Part shown: positions 10,300 to 24,177 of the stretch, one piece after another
Layout of the letters: each line of letters starts with the position of its first letter
Position numbering within the stretch: position 1 is the stretch's first letter
Origin: Mycobacterium sp. SMC-2
Lineage (GTDB): Bacteria; Actinomycetota; Actinomycetes; Mycobacteriales; Mycobacteriaceae
Length of the DNA: 64,000 nt
Direction: 5' to 3'
Assembly (NCBI RefSeq): GCF_025263485.1
Contig: NZ_CP079863.1
Coordinates: 4,712,001-4,776,000, forward strand
The notes under the pieces: model-generated
Told to the model about the DNA's origin: nothing
What the model saw: only the letters and a program-made list of their open reading frames with translations
Database searches by the model: none
Program-made: the position numbers and the translations under genes

Positions 10300-11481
10300 T
10301 TACTTTGCCCGCAGGATCAACGCGTCGCCCTGCCCACCCGCGCCGCACAGGGCCGCAACGCCGTAGCCGGACCCGCGGCGGGCCAGCTCCAGGGCCACAT
10401 GCAGCGTGATCCGCGCGCCCGACATCCCGATCGGATGCCCGACGGCGATCGCACCCCCGTTGACGTTGACGATCTCGGGATCCACGCCGAGTTCGCGGGT
10501 CGAGGCCAGCGCGACCGCCGCGAACGCCTCGTTGATTTCCACCACGTCGAGCTGGTCGACGGAGATGCCCTCGCGCCCGAGCGCCTTCTTGATCGCGTTG
10601 GCCGGCTGCGATTGCAGGGAGGAGTCCGGTCCGGCCACGACGCCGTGCGCACCGATTTCGGCCAGCCAGCTCAAGCCCAGCTCCTCGGCCTTGGCCTTGT
10701 TCATCACCACGACGGCCGCCGCCCCGTCGGAGATCTGCGACGCCGAGCCGGCGGTGATGGTGCCGTCGCGGCGGAAAGCCGGTTTGAGGCCGGCCAGGGA
10801 CTCCGCGGTGGTGTTGGCGCGAATCCCCTCATCCTCGGTGAACTGCAGCGGATCACCCTTGCGCTGCGGGATATTGACCGGCACGACCTCGTCGGCGAAG
10901 GCGCCGTCCTTCCACGCCGCGGCCGCCTTCTGATGCGACCGCGCAGCGAACTCGTCCTGCTCCTGGCGGGTGAACTTGTCCATGTCGTTGCGCTGCTCGG
11001 TGAGCGCGCCCATGGGTTGGTCGGTGAACACGTCGCGTAGGCCGTCGTAGGCCATGTGGTCCAGGACCGTCACGTCGCCGTACTTGTAGCCCGCCCGGCT
11101 GTCCATCAGCAAATGAGGCGCCTTGGTCATGGACTCCTGACCACCGGCCACCACCACGTCGAACTCGCCGGCGCGAATCAGCTGGTCAGCAAGCGCGATG
11201 GCATCGATGCCGGACAGGCACATCTTGTTGATGGTCAGCGCCGGGACGTCCCAGCCAATGCCGGCCGCTACGGCCGCCTGGCGCGCGGGCATCTGGCCGG
11301 CACCGGCCGTCAACACCTGGCCCATGATCACGTACTCGACCGCCGAAGCGGGGACATTGGCCTTCTCCAGTGCGCCGGCAATCGCGATGGCACCCAGATC
11401 GCTGGCCGAGAAATCCTTCAGCGAACCCATCAACTTGCCGATCGGCGTCCGGGCTCCGGCAACGATTACCGACGTCGTCAT
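10300..11481 (-). CDS. fadA4: Acetyl-CoA acetyltransferase (thiolase) FadA4
   Basis: Type II biosynthetic thiolase of 393 aa that condenses two acetyl-CoA or cleaves acetoacetyl-CoA. The nucleophilic Cys88 is in INKMCLSG, His349 in VGHPIGMSG and the base Cys379 in [12 protein letters not shown], so the catalytic triad is complete. The ATG at 11481 is preceded by AGGAGG seven bases upstream, an excellent ribosome site. It is divergent from methylmalonyl-CoA epimerase, both genes belonging to short-acyl-CoA metabolism, and it ends at a clear hairpin terminator. M. tuberculosis Rv1323. Confidence 0.95.
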   Translation of the reverse strand: MTTSVIVAGARTPIGKLMGSLKDFSASDLGAIAIAGALEKANVPASAVEYVIMGQVLTAGAGQMPARQAAVAAGIGWDVPALTINKMCLSGIDAIALADQLIRAGEFDVVVAGGQESMTKAPHLLMDSRAGYKYGDVTVLDHMAYDGLRDVFTDQPMGALTEQRNDMDKFTRQEQDEFAARSHQKAAAAWKDGAFADEVVPVNIPQRKGDPLQFTEDEGIRANTTAESLAGLKPAFRRDGTITAGSASQISDGAAAVVVMNKAKAEELGLSWLAEIGAHGVVAGPDSSLQSQPANAIKKALGREGISVDQLDVVEINEAFAAVALASTRELGVDPEIVNVNGGAIAVGHPIGMSGARITLHVALELARRGSGYGVAALCGAGGQGDALILRAK

Positions 11482-11550
11482 ACCAACCTCCTAAGGCTCC
11501 CCTGGACGGCCGTTCGCCCTCCCGCAGAAGCGCAATCTTTGCCGCCAGGT

Positions 11551-11556
11551 TACCGT
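11551..11556 (+). promoter_or_regulatory. Candidate -10 box for a leaderless epimerase mRNA
   Basis: TACCGT fits the mycobacterial TANNNT -10 consensus and ends exactly 6 bases before ATG 11563. That spacing would place the transcription start on the A of the ATG. No Shine-Dalgarno sequence precedes the ATG, which supports leaderless translation. There is no strong -35. Confidence 0.55.
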
Positions 11557-11562
11557 TATGTG

Positions 11563-12027
11563 ATGACGACCGATCAAGTTGACGCCCGTCAGTTCCTGGC
11601 CACCGCGCTGGTGACGGCGATCGATCACGTCGGCATCGCAGTCGCCGACCTGGACGCGGCAATCGCCTGGTACCGCGACCACCTCGGAATGATCCTGGTG
11701 CACGAGGAAGTCAACTCCGACCAGGGAATCCGCGAAGCCATGCTGGCTGTGCGCGGGGCCCCGGCCGGCACCGCACAGATCCAGTTGATGGCCCCGATCG
11801 ACGACTCCTCGACCATCGCCAAGTTCCTCGACAAGCGCGGGCCCGGCATCCAGCAGATGGCGGTTCGGGTGAGCGACCTGGACAGCGTGATCGAGCACTT
11901 GCGCTCGCAGGGCATCCGGCTCGTTTACGAGGCCCCGCGCCGCGGCACGGCAAACTCGCGGATCAACTTCATCCACCCCAAGGACGCCGGCGGCGTTCTC
12001 ATCGAGCTGGTCGAACCGGCCGCCTGA
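11563..12027 (+). CDS. mce: Methylmalonyl-CoA epimerase
   Basis: VOC-fold enzyme of 154 aa that interconverts (S)- and (R)-methylmalonyl-CoA on the route from propionyl-CoA to succinyl-CoA. Two beta-alpha-beta-beta-beta modules are visible. Metal ligands expected from the family are His22 (AIDHVGIAV), Gln74 (QIQLMAP) and Glu148 (GVLIELVEP). The third position, normally a His in a GIHHIA-type motif, reads GIQQMA (Gln97-Gln98), as I recall in the tuberculosis protein Rv1322A. The start at ATG 11563 is supported by a -10 box placed for a leaderless transcript; GTG 11560 is the alternative. It abuts the convergent gene downstream with no spacer. Confidence 0.88.
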   Translation: MTTDQVDARQFLATALVTAIDHVGIAVADLDAAIAWYRDHLGMILVHEEVNSDQGIREAMLAVRGAPAGTAQIQLMAPIDDSSTIAKFLDKRGPGIQQMAVRVSDLDSVIEHLRSQGIRLVYEAPRRGTANSRINFIHPKDAGGVLIELVEPAA

Positions 12028-12324
12028 TCAAGACCACTTTCGGGTCGGGCCCCGCGTAGCGCGGTGGCTCCAGCACGGGGTATGCCAATGCCGCCGATCG
12101 TCGGCTCCCCCGAGGGTCGGATCGGTCGGCCACACCACCAGATGTGCGGTGCCGGTTCGTATTTCGTGATCGCAACCGGGACAGCGGTAGGTCTTGACCG
12201 CGCGGGCCGCCGCGACGGGACGTACTTCGTACTCGTGCCCGTCGGGCCCGACCTCCACCCGGGGTAACACCGGTGGCGGCGACGACCGCCGTCGCGGACG
12301 TGGCGGTGTGCGGCGCCGAGCCAT
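12028..12324 (-). CDS. Small basic protein with a Cys/His zinc-ribbon-like core
   Basis: 98-residue conserved mycobacterial protein (Rv1322 position) of unknown function. A very basic, Pro/Arg-rich N-terminus (MARRRTPPRPRRR) leads to CPGCDHEI near residue 48, then HWHTPCW near 80. The CxxC, HxH and Cys together look like a single zinc site. Such small Arg-rich zinc-ribbon proteins often bind nucleic acid, but that is inference. It lies 22 bases past the nucS stop on the same strand, so it is probably co-transcribed with nucS. Its stop abuts the convergent epimerase stop. Confidence 0.8.
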   Translation of the reverse strand: MARRRTPPRPRRRSSPPPVLPRVEVGPDGHEYEVRPVAAARAVKTYRCPGCDHEIRTGTAHLVVWPTDPTLGGADDRRHWHTPCWSHRATRGPTRKWS

Positions 12325-12346
12325 ACCGCCAGCCTAGCCGCGAGGC

Positions 12347-13027
12347 TCAGAACAGCCGGTATTCGTCGCTGTCCATCCCGCGCATTTTGTCGTAATCCAG
12401 TGTGATGCAACGGATCCCGCGATCTGTGGCCAGTGTGCGCGCTTGCGGCTTGATCTGCTGGGCGGCGAACACCCCCTTCACCGGCGCAAGCACACTGTCG
12501 CGATTGAGCAACTCGAGGTAGCGGGTCAGCTGTTCGACGCCGTCGATCTCGCCGCGCCGCTTGATCTCCACGGCGACCGAACCGCCCTGCTCGTCACGGC
12601 AGAGCAGGTCGACGGGCCCGATAGCGGTCATGTACTCGCGCCGAACCAGCGTGTAACCCTCGCCCAGCAGTTGCACGTGCTCGGCGAGCAACGCCTGCAG
12701 GTGGGCTTCGACGCCGTCCTTGACCAGCCCGGGGTCCACACCCAGATCGTGACTGGAGTCGTGCTCGACGTCCTCGACGGTGATGCGCAGCTGTTCGCCG
12801 GCCTTGTTCTGCACCACCCAGACGGGCGCCTGATCACCCGGCTCCTCGGTCAGCCAGCACGGCGGGCTCATCCAGTTCAGCGGCTTGTAGGCGCGGTCAT
12901 CGGCATGCACGCTCACCGATCCGTCGGCCTTGAACAGCAGCAGCCTGCGGGCCGAGGGAAGATGCGCGGTGAGCCGGCCGACGTAATCGACGGTGCACTG
13001 GGCAATCACTAGACGCACCCGACTCAC
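12347..13027 (-). CDS. nucS: Mismatch-specific endonuclease NucS/EndoMS
   Basis: 226-aa endonuclease that cuts both strands at mismatches. It provides mismatch repair in actinobacteria, which lack MutS/MutL. The N-terminal DNA-binding/dimer domain spans about 1-110 and the RecB-like nuclease domain follows. The nuclease core is IGPVDLLC (Asp140) and AVEIKRRG (Glu154, Lys156). The extreme C-terminus DEYRLF is the beta-clamp-binding tail. The sequence is nearly identical to M. tuberculosis Rv1321. The GTG start at 13027 is divergent from the adenylate cyclase across only 36 bp, so the two promoters overlap. Confidence 0.96.
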   Translation of the reverse strand: MSRVRLVIAQCTVDYVGRLTAHLPSARRLLLFKADGSVSVHADDRAYKPLNWMSPPCWLTEEPGDQAPVWVVQNKAGEQLRITVEDVEHDSSHDLGVDPGLVKDGVEAHLQALLAEHVQLLGEGYTLVRREYMTAIGPVDLLCRDEQGGSVAVEIKRRGEIDGVEQLTRYLELLNRDSVLAPVKGVFAAQQIKPQARTLATDRGIRCITLDYDKMRGMDSDEYRLF

Positions 13028-13063
13028 CTTAGAGCGTGGCCGACAAATTAGGCTGACGCCACC

Positions 13064-14689
13064 ATGTCGGCCAACCAGAGCTTGGCAAAACGCATCGGCC
13101 GGGTGCTCGAGACGGTCACTCGTCAGAGCGGCCGGCTACCGGAGACCCCGGCGTACGGCTCCCTGCTGCTGGGACGGGTCTCCGAAAGCCAGCGACGTCG
13201 CCGCATCCGCATTCAGATCATCCTGACCGTGATGATCTTGGGTGCCAACGTGGTCGGCATCGCGGTCGCGTTGGTCATCGTGACGGTCGCCATTCCGCAA
13301 CCGAGCGTGTTCGACGACGCGCCGTGGTGGAGCACCTGGGTGGTTTCACCGGCTTACATCGCTCTGGCGCTGGCGCTGGGCACCTTCGTCATCACCCGCC
13401 GAACCGTCGACGCTCTGCGCTGGGCGATCGAGGAGCGCACCCCGACCGAAGAAGACGAGCGCAACACCTTCCTGGCGCCGTGGCGGATCGCGGCCTTCGA
13501 CCTCATCCTGTGGGGCGTCGGGACCGTGGTGCTGACGACCCTCTTCGGGCTGGCCAACACGCTGTTCATCCCGCGCTTCCTGGTCGCCGTGAGCATCTGC
13601 GGCGTCCTGGTCGCCACCGGCAGTTACCTCCTCGCCGAGTTCGCGCTGCGCCCGGTGGCGGCCCAGGCGCTCGAGGCGGGCCCCCCGCCGCGGCGGTTGG
13701 CGGCGGGCCTCATAGGCCGGACCATGATGGTCTGGTTCGTCGGCTCGGGCCTGCCCGTCCTCGGCATCGCCTTCCTGGCGAGCTTCCAAATTTGGATGCG
13801 GAATCTGAGCGAAACCCAGTTCGCGGTCGGCGTACTGATCGTGTCGATGGCCACGGTGATCTTCGGGAGCGCCTTGATGTGGATCCTGGCCTGGATCACC
13901 GCGACTCCGGTGCGCGTGGTCCGCGCGGCGCTACGGCGCGTGGAGCGGGGTGATCTGCAGGGGGAACTCGTCGTTTTCGACGGCACCGAACTCGGGGAGC
14001 TGCAACGTGGTTTCAACGCGATGGTCGACGGCCTGCGCGAGCGCGAACGCGTTCGCGACCTCTTCGGCCGACACGTCGGACGCGAGGTCGCCCTGGCCGC
14101 GGAACGCGAGCGACCGAAACTGGGCGGCGAAGAACGCCATGTGGCAGTCGTATTCATCGACATCATCGGATCCACCAAGCTGGTGACCAGTCGACCCGCG
14201 GCGGAGGTCGTTCAGTTGCTCAACCGATTCTTCGCAATCGTCGTCGAAGAGGTGGACCGACATTGCGGGCTGGTCAACAAGTTCGAGGGCGATGCGACGC
14301 TGGCAGTGTTCGGGGCTCCCAATCGTATCGACCGTCCCGAAGACGAGGCGCTGGCCGCCGCGCGCAGCATCGCCGAGCGGCTGAACGATGAAATGTCGGT
14401 GTGCGAGGCCGGCATCGGCGTGGCGGCGGGGCAGGTCGTCGCCGGGAACGTCGGTGCGAGGGAGCGTTTCGAGTACACCGTGATCGGCGAGCCGGTCAAC
14501 GAGGCCTCCCGCCTATGCGAGCTCGCCAAGTCGCATCCGGGGCGACTGCTTGCGACTGCCGATGCGCTGAAGCGTGCGAGCGAGAACGAGCGCGGCCGTT
14601 GGTCTTTGGGCGAGACCGTGACCCTGCGGGGATACGAACGCCCTACCCGGCTCGCTTCGCCCGCAGGGGCCGCCGCCCCATCGACCTGA
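13064..14689 (+). CDS. Membrane-bound class III adenylate cyclase with HAMP domain
   Basis: 541 aa with about six membrane segments (roughly 45-275), a HAMP linker (about 280-330, [17 protein letters not shown]) and a C-terminal class III cyclase domain (about 350-535). Metal-binding Asp residues are in [10 protein letters not shown] (near 365) and [12 protein letters not shown] (near 409). The adenine-specifying Lys is in NKFEGD, and the transition-state Asn/Arg are in VNEASRL. It is of the Rv1318c/Rv1319c/Rv1320c type; M. tuberculosis has three tandem copies where this window has one. TAGGCT at 13049-13054 is 9 bases before the ATG, so the leader would be only 2-3 bases. Confidence 0.9.
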   Translation: MSANQSLAKRIGRVLETVTRQSGRLPETPAYGSLLLGRVSESQRRRRIRIQIILTVMILGANVVGIAVALVIVTVAIPQPSVFDDAPWWSTWVVSPAYIALALALGTFVITRRTVDALRWAIEERTPTEEDERNTFLAPWRIAAFDLILWGVGTVVLTTLFGLANTLFIPRFLVAVSICGVLVATGSYLLAEFALRPVAAQALEAGPPPRRLAAGLIGRTMMVWFVGSGLPVLGIAFLASFQIWMRNLSETQFAVGVLIVSMATVIFGSALMWILAWITATPVRVVRAALRRVERGDLQGELVVFDGTELGELQRGFNAMVDGLRERERVRDLFGRHVGREVALAAERERPKLGGEERHVAVVFIDIIGSTKLVTSRPAAEVVQLLNRFFAIVVEEVDRHCGLVNKFEGDATLAVFGAPNRIDRPEDEALAAARSIAERLNDEMSVCEAGIGVAAGQVVAGNVGARERFEYTVIGEPVNEASRLCELAKSHPGRLLATADALKRASENERGRWSLGETVTLRGYERPTRLASPAGAAAPST

Positions 14690-14759
14690 TGCGATTGGTT
14701 TCGGACCCGAGTGGGTAAGGAGAGTAAGGACATCGCCCCTCGAAGAGATTGGTGTTGAC

Positions 14760-15137
14760 ATGACCGGTAGTGGAGCTGCCCGCCGCGTTTGCATCGCCGC
14801 GGGGATCGCCGCGGCGATCGCCTTGAGCTCGTTGACCGCGGGCTGCGGCTCGGGCAACAACAACAAGAACCCGACGACTTCGACGGTCACCACCACCGTC
14901 ACGACGCCGTCCAGCGTCACGACAACGGCCCCGGCGGCGACGACTCCCGCCGGACCGGGCGGCGGTCCCGAGACCGGACCCGGCGGTGCCACGACCGCTG
15001 GACCGGGTGGTTCCGGCGCCGGCGCCGGGCCGGGTGGGGCAAGTGCTGGGGTTCCGGGCGCCGGGGCGTCCGCCGGGCCCGGCGGTGCGGGTGCCTGCGC
15101 CGGCGGCGTGTGCGTCGGAACCCCTCCCGGCCCGTAG
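14760..15137 (+). CDS. Low-complexity Thr/GPGG-rich lipoprotein
   Basis: 125-aa predicted lipoprotein of unknown function. A basic N-terminus and hydrophobic stretch (about 8-26) lead to the lipobox LTAGC, with the lipidated Cys at about 29. Then comes a Thr/Val/Ser-rich spacer (about 38-62) and a GPGG/GxGAG-rich tail. Two Cys near the end (GACAGGVC) could form a small loop. The tail resembles Gly-rich PGRS-like or structural sequence, but there is no PE domain. It lies between the cyclase and alkA; I recall no counterpart at this place in M. tuberculosis. The ribosome site before ATG 14760 is weak (GAAGAG). The lipobox supports it being a real gene. Confidence 0.7.
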   Translation: MTGSGAARRVCIAAGIAAAIALSSLTAGCGSGNNNKNPTTSTVTTTVTTPSSVTTTAPAATTPAGPGGGPETGPGGATTAGPGGSGAGAGPGGASAGVPGAGASAGPGGAGACAGGVCVGTPPGP

Positions 15138-15242
15138 CCGCGCCGGCGCCACCGGCGTCGTAGCGCCTGCTTGACCCGCCCGCCCCACTACCATGTCGTT
15201 TTTCCGCCAGTTTTGTCGGTGGGCGGGTGTAAGTCTTGAGGC

Positions 15243-16739
15243 ATGCACGACGACTTCGAACGCTGTTACCGCGCCGTCCAGTCCAAGGACGCCCGGTTCG
15301 ACGGCTGGTTCGTCACGGCGGTGCTGACCACCCGGATCTACTGCCGGCCCAGCTGCCCGGTGCGGCCGCCGTTCGCTCGCAACGTGAGGTTCTATCCGAC
15401 GGCCGCCGCCGCTCAGCGGGCGGGCTTCCGCGCATGTAAGCGGTGCCGCCCCGACGCGTCCCCGGGGTCACCCGAATGGAACGTGCGTGGCGACGTGGTT
15501 GCGCGGACGATGCGGCTCATCGCCGACGGCACCGTGGACCGCGAAGGCGTCGGCGGCCTGGCGGCCCACCTCGGCTACACCCCCCGCCAGCTGGAGCGGC
15601 TGTTGCGGGCCGAGGTCGGCGCCGGCCCTCTCGCGCTGGCCCGCGCCCAACGAGCGCAGACCGCCCGCCTGCTCACGGAGACCACCGACCTGCCGTTCGG
15701 GGACATCGCGTTCGCATCAGGCTTTTCCAGCATTCGCCAGTTCAACGACACCGTGCGCTTGGTATTCGAAAGCACGCCGACGGAGTTGCGCCGCCGCGCG
15801 ACGAACCCGTCCGCGGCCCTCAAATCCGGAGCCGCGTCGGCTGGCACGGTTTGCCTTCGCTTGCCGGTACGCACCCCGTTCGCCTATGAGGGCGTGTTCG
15901 GTCACCTGGCCGCCGGTGCAGTGCCCGGCTGCGAGGAGGTTCGCGAGGGTGCGTACCGGCGGAGCCTGCGCCTCCCGTTCGGCAGCGCCGTCGTCACCCT
16001 CACGCCTGCCGCCGATCACGTACGCTGCGTGCTGGTGCTCGACGACTTTCGTGACCTGACGACGGCGATCGCCCGCTGCCGGCGGCTGCTGGATCTCGAC
16101 GCCGATCCCGAAGCGGTGGACGACGCGCTGTCCGGCGACCCGCACCTGCGTCCCGTGGTGACAAAGGCGCCCGGACAACGCATTCCGCGCACCGTCGACG
16201 AGGCCGAACTCGCCGTGCGCGCCGTACTGGGCCAACAGGTGTCGACCAAGGCGGCCAGAACCCACGCGGGTCGCCTGGCCTCGGCCTACGGGCGGCCGGT
16301 CGCAGACCCGGACGGCGGGCTGACCCATACCTTCCCGTCGGTGCAACAGCTTGCGGAGATCGACCCCATCCACCTGGCGGTCCCCAAGGCCCGGCAACGG
16401 ACCCTGAGCGCATTGGTGGCGGGCCTTGCCGACGGCAGTATCGTCCTCGACAGCGGAAGCGACTGGGAAGCCGCCCGCCGGCAATTGCTGGACGTGCCCG
16501 GCGTAGGCGCGTGGACCGCGGAGGTGATCGCAATGCGCGGCCTTGGCGACCCGGATGCCTTCCCCGCCACGGACCTTGGCCTTCGCCTGGCCGCCAAGCA
16601 GCTGGGCTTACCGACCGACGAGCGGGCCCTGGTCAGCCGTGGCGCCCGATGGCGCCCCTGGCGCTCCTACGCCGCCCAATACCTATGGACCACCCTCGAG
16701 CATCCGGTTAACCAATGGCCACCACAGGAGGTCGCATGA
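15243..16739 (+). CDS. alkA: Ada-AlkA fusion: methylphosphotriester sensor and 3-methyladenine DNA glycosylase
   Basis: 498-aa three-part alkylation-repair protein. An N-terminal Ada zinc domain carries Cys34, Cys38, Cys65 and Cys68 (RIYCRPSCPV, ACKRCRP); in Ada, the first of these accepts methyl from phosphotriesters. An AraC-type HTH follows (about 85-185, with FASGFSSIRQFN), then AlkA_N and HhH-GPD glycosylase domains (about 205-498). The catalytic Asp is in FPATDLGL, near 443. It should therefore be a self-inducing regulator as well as a glycosylase that excises alkylated purines. The stop overlaps the ogt start as ATGA, so the two are translationally coupled. M. tuberculosis Rv1317c. Confidence 0.94.
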   Translation: MHDDFERCYRAVQSKDARFDGWFVTAVLTTRIYCRPSCPVRPPFARNVRFYPTAAAAQRAGFRACKRCRPDASPGSPEWNVRGDVVARTMRLIADGTVDREGVGGLAAHLGYTPRQLERLLRAEVGAGPLALARAQRAQTARLLTETTDLPFGDIAFASGFSSIRQFNDTVRLVFESTPTELRRRATNPSAALKSGAASAGTVCLRLPVRTPFAYEGVFGHLAAGAVPGCEEVREGAYRRSLRLPFGSAVVTLTPAADHVRCVLVLDDFRDLTTAIARCRRLLDLDADPEAVDDALSGDPHLRPVVTKAPGQRIPRTVDEAELAVRAVLGQQVSTKAARTHAGRLASAYGRPVADPDGGLTHTFPSVQQLAEIDPIHLAVPKARQRTLSALVAGLADGSIVLDSGSDWEAARRQLLDVPGVGAWTAEVIAMRGLGDPDAFPATDLGLRLAAKQLGLPTDERALVSRGARWRPWRSYAAQYLWTTLEHPVNQWPPQEVA

Positions 16740-17239
16740 TCGAGTACCGCACCATCGACAGCCCGATCGGGCCGCTGACCCTGGCCGGCCAGGACTCGGT
16801 ACTGACCATGCTTCGCATGGTCGACCAGACCTACGAACCGAGCCGCACCGGTTGGGCGCCGAATCCCGGGGCATTCAACGAGGCCACCGAGCAACTGGAC
16901 GCGTATTTCGCCGGCGAGCTGACGGAGTTCAATTTCCAGTTTGAGCTCCGCGGGTCGGAATTTCAGCGGCGCGTGTGGAACGCACTTCAGACAATTCCTT
17001 ACGGCGAAACCAGATCCTACGGAGAAATCGCGGAACAGATCGGCGCTCCGGGTTCCGCGCGCGCCGTGGGATTGGCCAACGGCCACAACCCCATCGCGAT
17101 TGTCGTTCCCTGTCACCGCGTCATCGGCGCCAACGGGAGCCTTACCGGCTATGGCGGTGGGCTCGACCGAAAGCGAACCCTGCTGGCACTGGAAAAGAAA
17201 CGCGTATCGCACAATGCGGCATTGACATTGTTCGACTAG
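16736..17239 (+). CDS. ogt: O6-methylguanine-DNA methyltransferase Ogt
   Basis: 167-aa suicide methyltransferase that removes methyl from O6-methylguanine. The acceptor Cys126 lies in VVPCHRVIG and the HTH recognition region in PYGETRSYGEIAEQIG. The start ATG 16736 overlaps the alkA stop (ATGA) and follows CAGGAGG; a longer open frame back to 16715 is not used, judging by homology. Together with alkA it forms a two-gene Ada-like operon, as in M. tuberculosis (Rv1317c-Rv1316c). It ends before a strong bidirectional terminator. Confidence 0.95.
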   Translation: MIEYRTIDSPIGPLTLAGQDSVLTMLRMVDQTYEPSRTGWAPNPGAFNEATEQLDAYFAGELTEFNFQFELRGSEFQRRVWNALQTIPYGETRSYGEIAEQIGAPGSARAVGLANGHNPIAIVVPCHRVIGANGSLTGYGGGLDRKRTLLALEKKRVSHNAALTLFD

Positions 17240-17261
17240 GAATGCCGTGTACCAACAATGC

Positions 17262-17291
17262 AAAAACACCCCCGTTGCCGGGGGTGTTTTT
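17262..17291. terminator. Bidirectional intrinsic terminator between ogt and rrn
   Basis: Perfect 13-bp stem AAAAACACCCCCG / CGGGGGTGTTTTT with a TTGC loop. Both strands have a G/C core and end in five Ts, so the element should stop ogt transcripts on the plus strand and rRNA transcripts (past the 5S gene) on the minus strand. Confidence 0.92.
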
Positions 17292-17296
17292 GTGTA

Positions 17297-17411
17297 TGTT
17301 CGGCGGTGTCCTACTTTTCCACCCGCATGGGCAGTATCATCGGCGCTGACAGGCTTAGCTTCCGGGTTCGGAATGGGACCGGGCGTTTCCCTGTCGCTGT
17401 GGCCGCCGTAA
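17297..17411 (-). rRNA. rrf: 5S ribosomal RNA
   Basis: About 115 bases. The reverse strand begins TTACGGCGGCCACAGCGAC and ends CACCGCCGAACA, with the two ends pairing as helix I. The internal CCCATTCCGAACCCGGAAGC is the conserved 5S loop region. It is last in the 16S-23S-5S order and lies 6 bases from the terminator. Confidence 0.95.
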
Positions 17412-17499
17412 CTCTATTTAAATTTGTTTCGGTGGGGGGTGTGGCGTCAGAGCGTCCCGCGACAAATAGTCGCTGGAACTGAAAAGTGGTTGCGATTGT

Positions 17500-22417
<4,918 letters not shown>

Positions 22418-22604
22418 TCTCCTCGCAGAACGAGGTGAATTTCAAATCAGAGATACCTGACAAGACGCCAATTAACTGGCATCAAAAATTGCCATACCCA
22501 CACACGGGGAGTGCTAGGTATGGCCAAAAAACAACAACAAATAAAAAGACCAAACACACTATTGAGTTCTCAAACAACACTTGTTCCGCCCGCTTTGGGG
22601 CAAC
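22418..22604 (-). promoter_or_regulatory. rrn leader with antitermination/processing region
   Basis: About 187 bases between the promoter-proximal start site and mature 16S. On the minus strand it carries TGTTTGAGAACTCAATAGTG (about 22557-22578), a motif conserved in mycobacterial rrn leaders and linked to NusA/NusB boxA-type antitermination and 16S processing. It is followed by an A/T-rich run (about 22525-22550). No coding potential. The start-site position is estimated from the -10 box. Confidence 0.6.
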
Positions 22605-22610
22605 CCTGCC

Positions 22611-22639
22611 AGCTTAATACAGGTCCGGCAGGGAGTCAA
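22611..22639 (-). promoter_or_regulatory. rrn promoter, proximal
   Basis: TTGACT (22634-22639 on the minus strand), 17-base spacer, TAAGCT (22611-22616). The sequence from TTGACTCCCTGCCGG through the -10 closely resembles the M. tuberculosis rrn P1 region as I recall it. The expected start site is near 22604. Confidence 0.8.
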
Positions 22640-22684
22640 CTCCCAGTCGTGGTCTCCAAGGACCGTTTCGGGAGCAGCCGTGCC

Positions 22685-22714
22685 AGGCTAGTACCAATCC
22701 AGCGAGGGAGTCAA
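22685..22714 (-). promoter_or_regulatory. rrn promoter, distal
   Basis: TTGACT (22709-22714), 18-base spacer, TAGCCT (22685-22690), lying 75 bases upstream of the proximal promoter. The two promoters share the hexamers and spacer bases such as CCCT, CCGGA/TGGAT and GTA, so one may be a duplicated copy of the other. Both lie downstream of the murA stop. Confidence 0.78.
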
Positions 22715-22772
22715 GCGCCCGGGGTGTCGGCCGCCTGGTGTGGCGACCGCCCCTGCGGGGCACTGACTTTGG

Positions 22773-24026
22773 CTACTCTACCCGCTCGATCTCCGCTCCC
22801 AAAATCGACAGGTTCTCGACGAACAGCGGATAGCCGCGATCGATGTGGAAGACGTCGTGAACCTCGGTGTCACCGTCGGCGACGAGCCCCGCCAGCACCA
22901 GGCCGGCTCCGGCACGAATGTCCGAACACCACACCGGGGCGCTCGACAATTGCGGCAGGCCTCGCACGACGGCGTGGTGGCCGTCCGTGCGGGCGTCGGC
23001 GCCTAACCGGATCATCTCTTCGACGAAACGGAAGCGCGCCTCGAAGACGTTTTCCGTGATCATCGAGGTGCCGTCGGCGATCGACGCCAGAGCGATCGCC
23101 ATCGGCTGCAGGTCGGTGGGAAATCCGGGGAACGGCAGCGTCGCGACGTTGACGGCCTTGGGGCGCTCGTACTGGGTGATCCGGAAGCTGTTGTCCGTTT
23201 GGGTGACCGTGGCGCCGGCGTCGTGCAACTTGTGCAGCACCACCTGAAGGTGGGCCGGGTCGACGCCCGTCACCGAAATGTCGCCCCGGGTCATCGCCGC
23301 GGCGATGCCCCAGGTGGCGGCGACGATGCGATCCCCGATCACGCGGTGCTCGGTCGGGTACAGCCGCGGGACGCCGGTGATGGTCATGGTCGGCGAACCG
23401 GCACCTTCGACCTGCGCGCCCATCTGGTTCAACATGGTGCACAGGTCGACGACGTCGGGCTCGCGCGCCGCGTTGTGGATCGTGGTGACACCCTCGGCCA
23501 GGACGGCGGCCATCAGGATGTTCTCGGTGGCTCCCACGGACGGGAATTCCAGCTGGATCTCCGCGCCGCGCAATGTGTCGGCCTGGGCGACGACGCAGCC
23601 GTGCTCGATGTTGCACTGCGCGCCCAGCTGGCGCAGGCCCGCCTGATGCATGTCCAGGGGCCGCGACCCGATGGCGTCACCGCCCGGGAGCGCGACCCTG
23701 GCGCGCTTGCACCGGCCGACCAGTGGCCCGAGCACGCAGACCGAGGCCCGGAACTGTCGCACCGCGGCGAAGTCGGCGTCGTATTTCGGCTCGTCGGGCG
23801 AGGTGATGCGGGCGACGTCACCGTCGAGTTCGACGGTGGCGCCCAGGCCACGCAACACCTCGGCCATCAACGGCACATCGAGGATGTCGGGGCAGTTGGT
23901 GATGGTGCTGGTGCCTTCGGCCAGCAGCGTCGCGGCCATCAGCTTGAGCACGCTGTTCTTGGCGCCCCCCACCGCGACTTCGCCGGATAACCGGTTGCCG
24001 CCGGTCACCACGAATCGCTCAGCCAC
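22773..24026 (-). CDS. murA: UDP-N-acetylglucosamine 1-carboxyvinyltransferase MurA
   Basis: 417-aa enzyme of the first committed peptidoglycan step: PEP enolpyruvyl transfer to UDP-GlcNAc. The inside-out alpha/beta barrel repeats are visible from [16 protein letters not shown] onward. The catalytic position that is Cys115 in E. coli is Asp117 here ([11 protein letters not shown]), which makes the enzyme intrinsically fosfomycin resistant, as known for M. tuberculosis Rv1315. The start is GTG 24026, giving [10 protein letters not shown]; the frame stays open to 24095, but those residues are unlike MurA. It lies directly upstream of the rrn promoters on the same strand. Confidence 0.95.
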   Translation of the reverse strand: MAERFVVTGGNRLSGEVAVGGAKNSVLKLMAATLLAEGTSTITNCPDILDVPLMAEVLRGLGATVELDGDVARITSPDEPKYDADFAAVRQFRASVCVLGPLVGRCKRARVALPGGDAIGSRPLDMHQAGLRQLGAQCNIEHGCVVAQADTLRGAEIQLEFPSVGATENILMAAVLAEGVTTIHNAAREPDVVDLCTMLNQMGAQVEGAGSPTMTITGVPRLYPTEHRVIGDRIVAATWGIAAAMTRGDISVTGVDPAHLQVVLHKLHDAGATVTQTDNSFRITQYERPKAVNVATLPFPGFPTDLQPMAIALASIADGTSMITENVFEARFRFVEEMIRLGADARTDGHHAVVRGLPQLSSAPVWCSDIRAGAGLVLAGLVADGDTEVHDVFHIDRGYPLFVENLSILGAEIERVE

Positions 24027-24177
24027 CCGCGTCAGTCTAGTGAAGCGGTATCGGGTTGTCAGTCGGCCCGCTTGACGACGATGCGGTGGGGGCACCGCCA
24101 GCCGCGAAGCGGCGCGGGGCGAGTCAAGCAGTCAGCCGACGCTCCAGCCCGTTGCGAGCAGCAGTACCGTTTTGCTC
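24027..24177. other. murA/adenosyltransferase divergent intergenic region with GC-rich hairpins
   Basis: 151 bp. Two small palindromes lie at about 24084-24113: GCGGTG-GGGG-CACCGC and GCCGC-GAA-GCGGC. The stretch CGACGATGC..GGTGGGGGCAC also occurs, in related form, at the 3' end of prmC (about 35390-35450), suggesting a dispersed extragenic repeat. TACCGT at 24165-24170 is a candidate -10 for the downstream gene. Confidence 0.45.

Noticed and set aside
22773..24026. Loss of the catalytic Cys in MurA as a novelty
   Set aside because: Asp at this position is the known state in mycobacteria and explains natural fosfomycin resistance.
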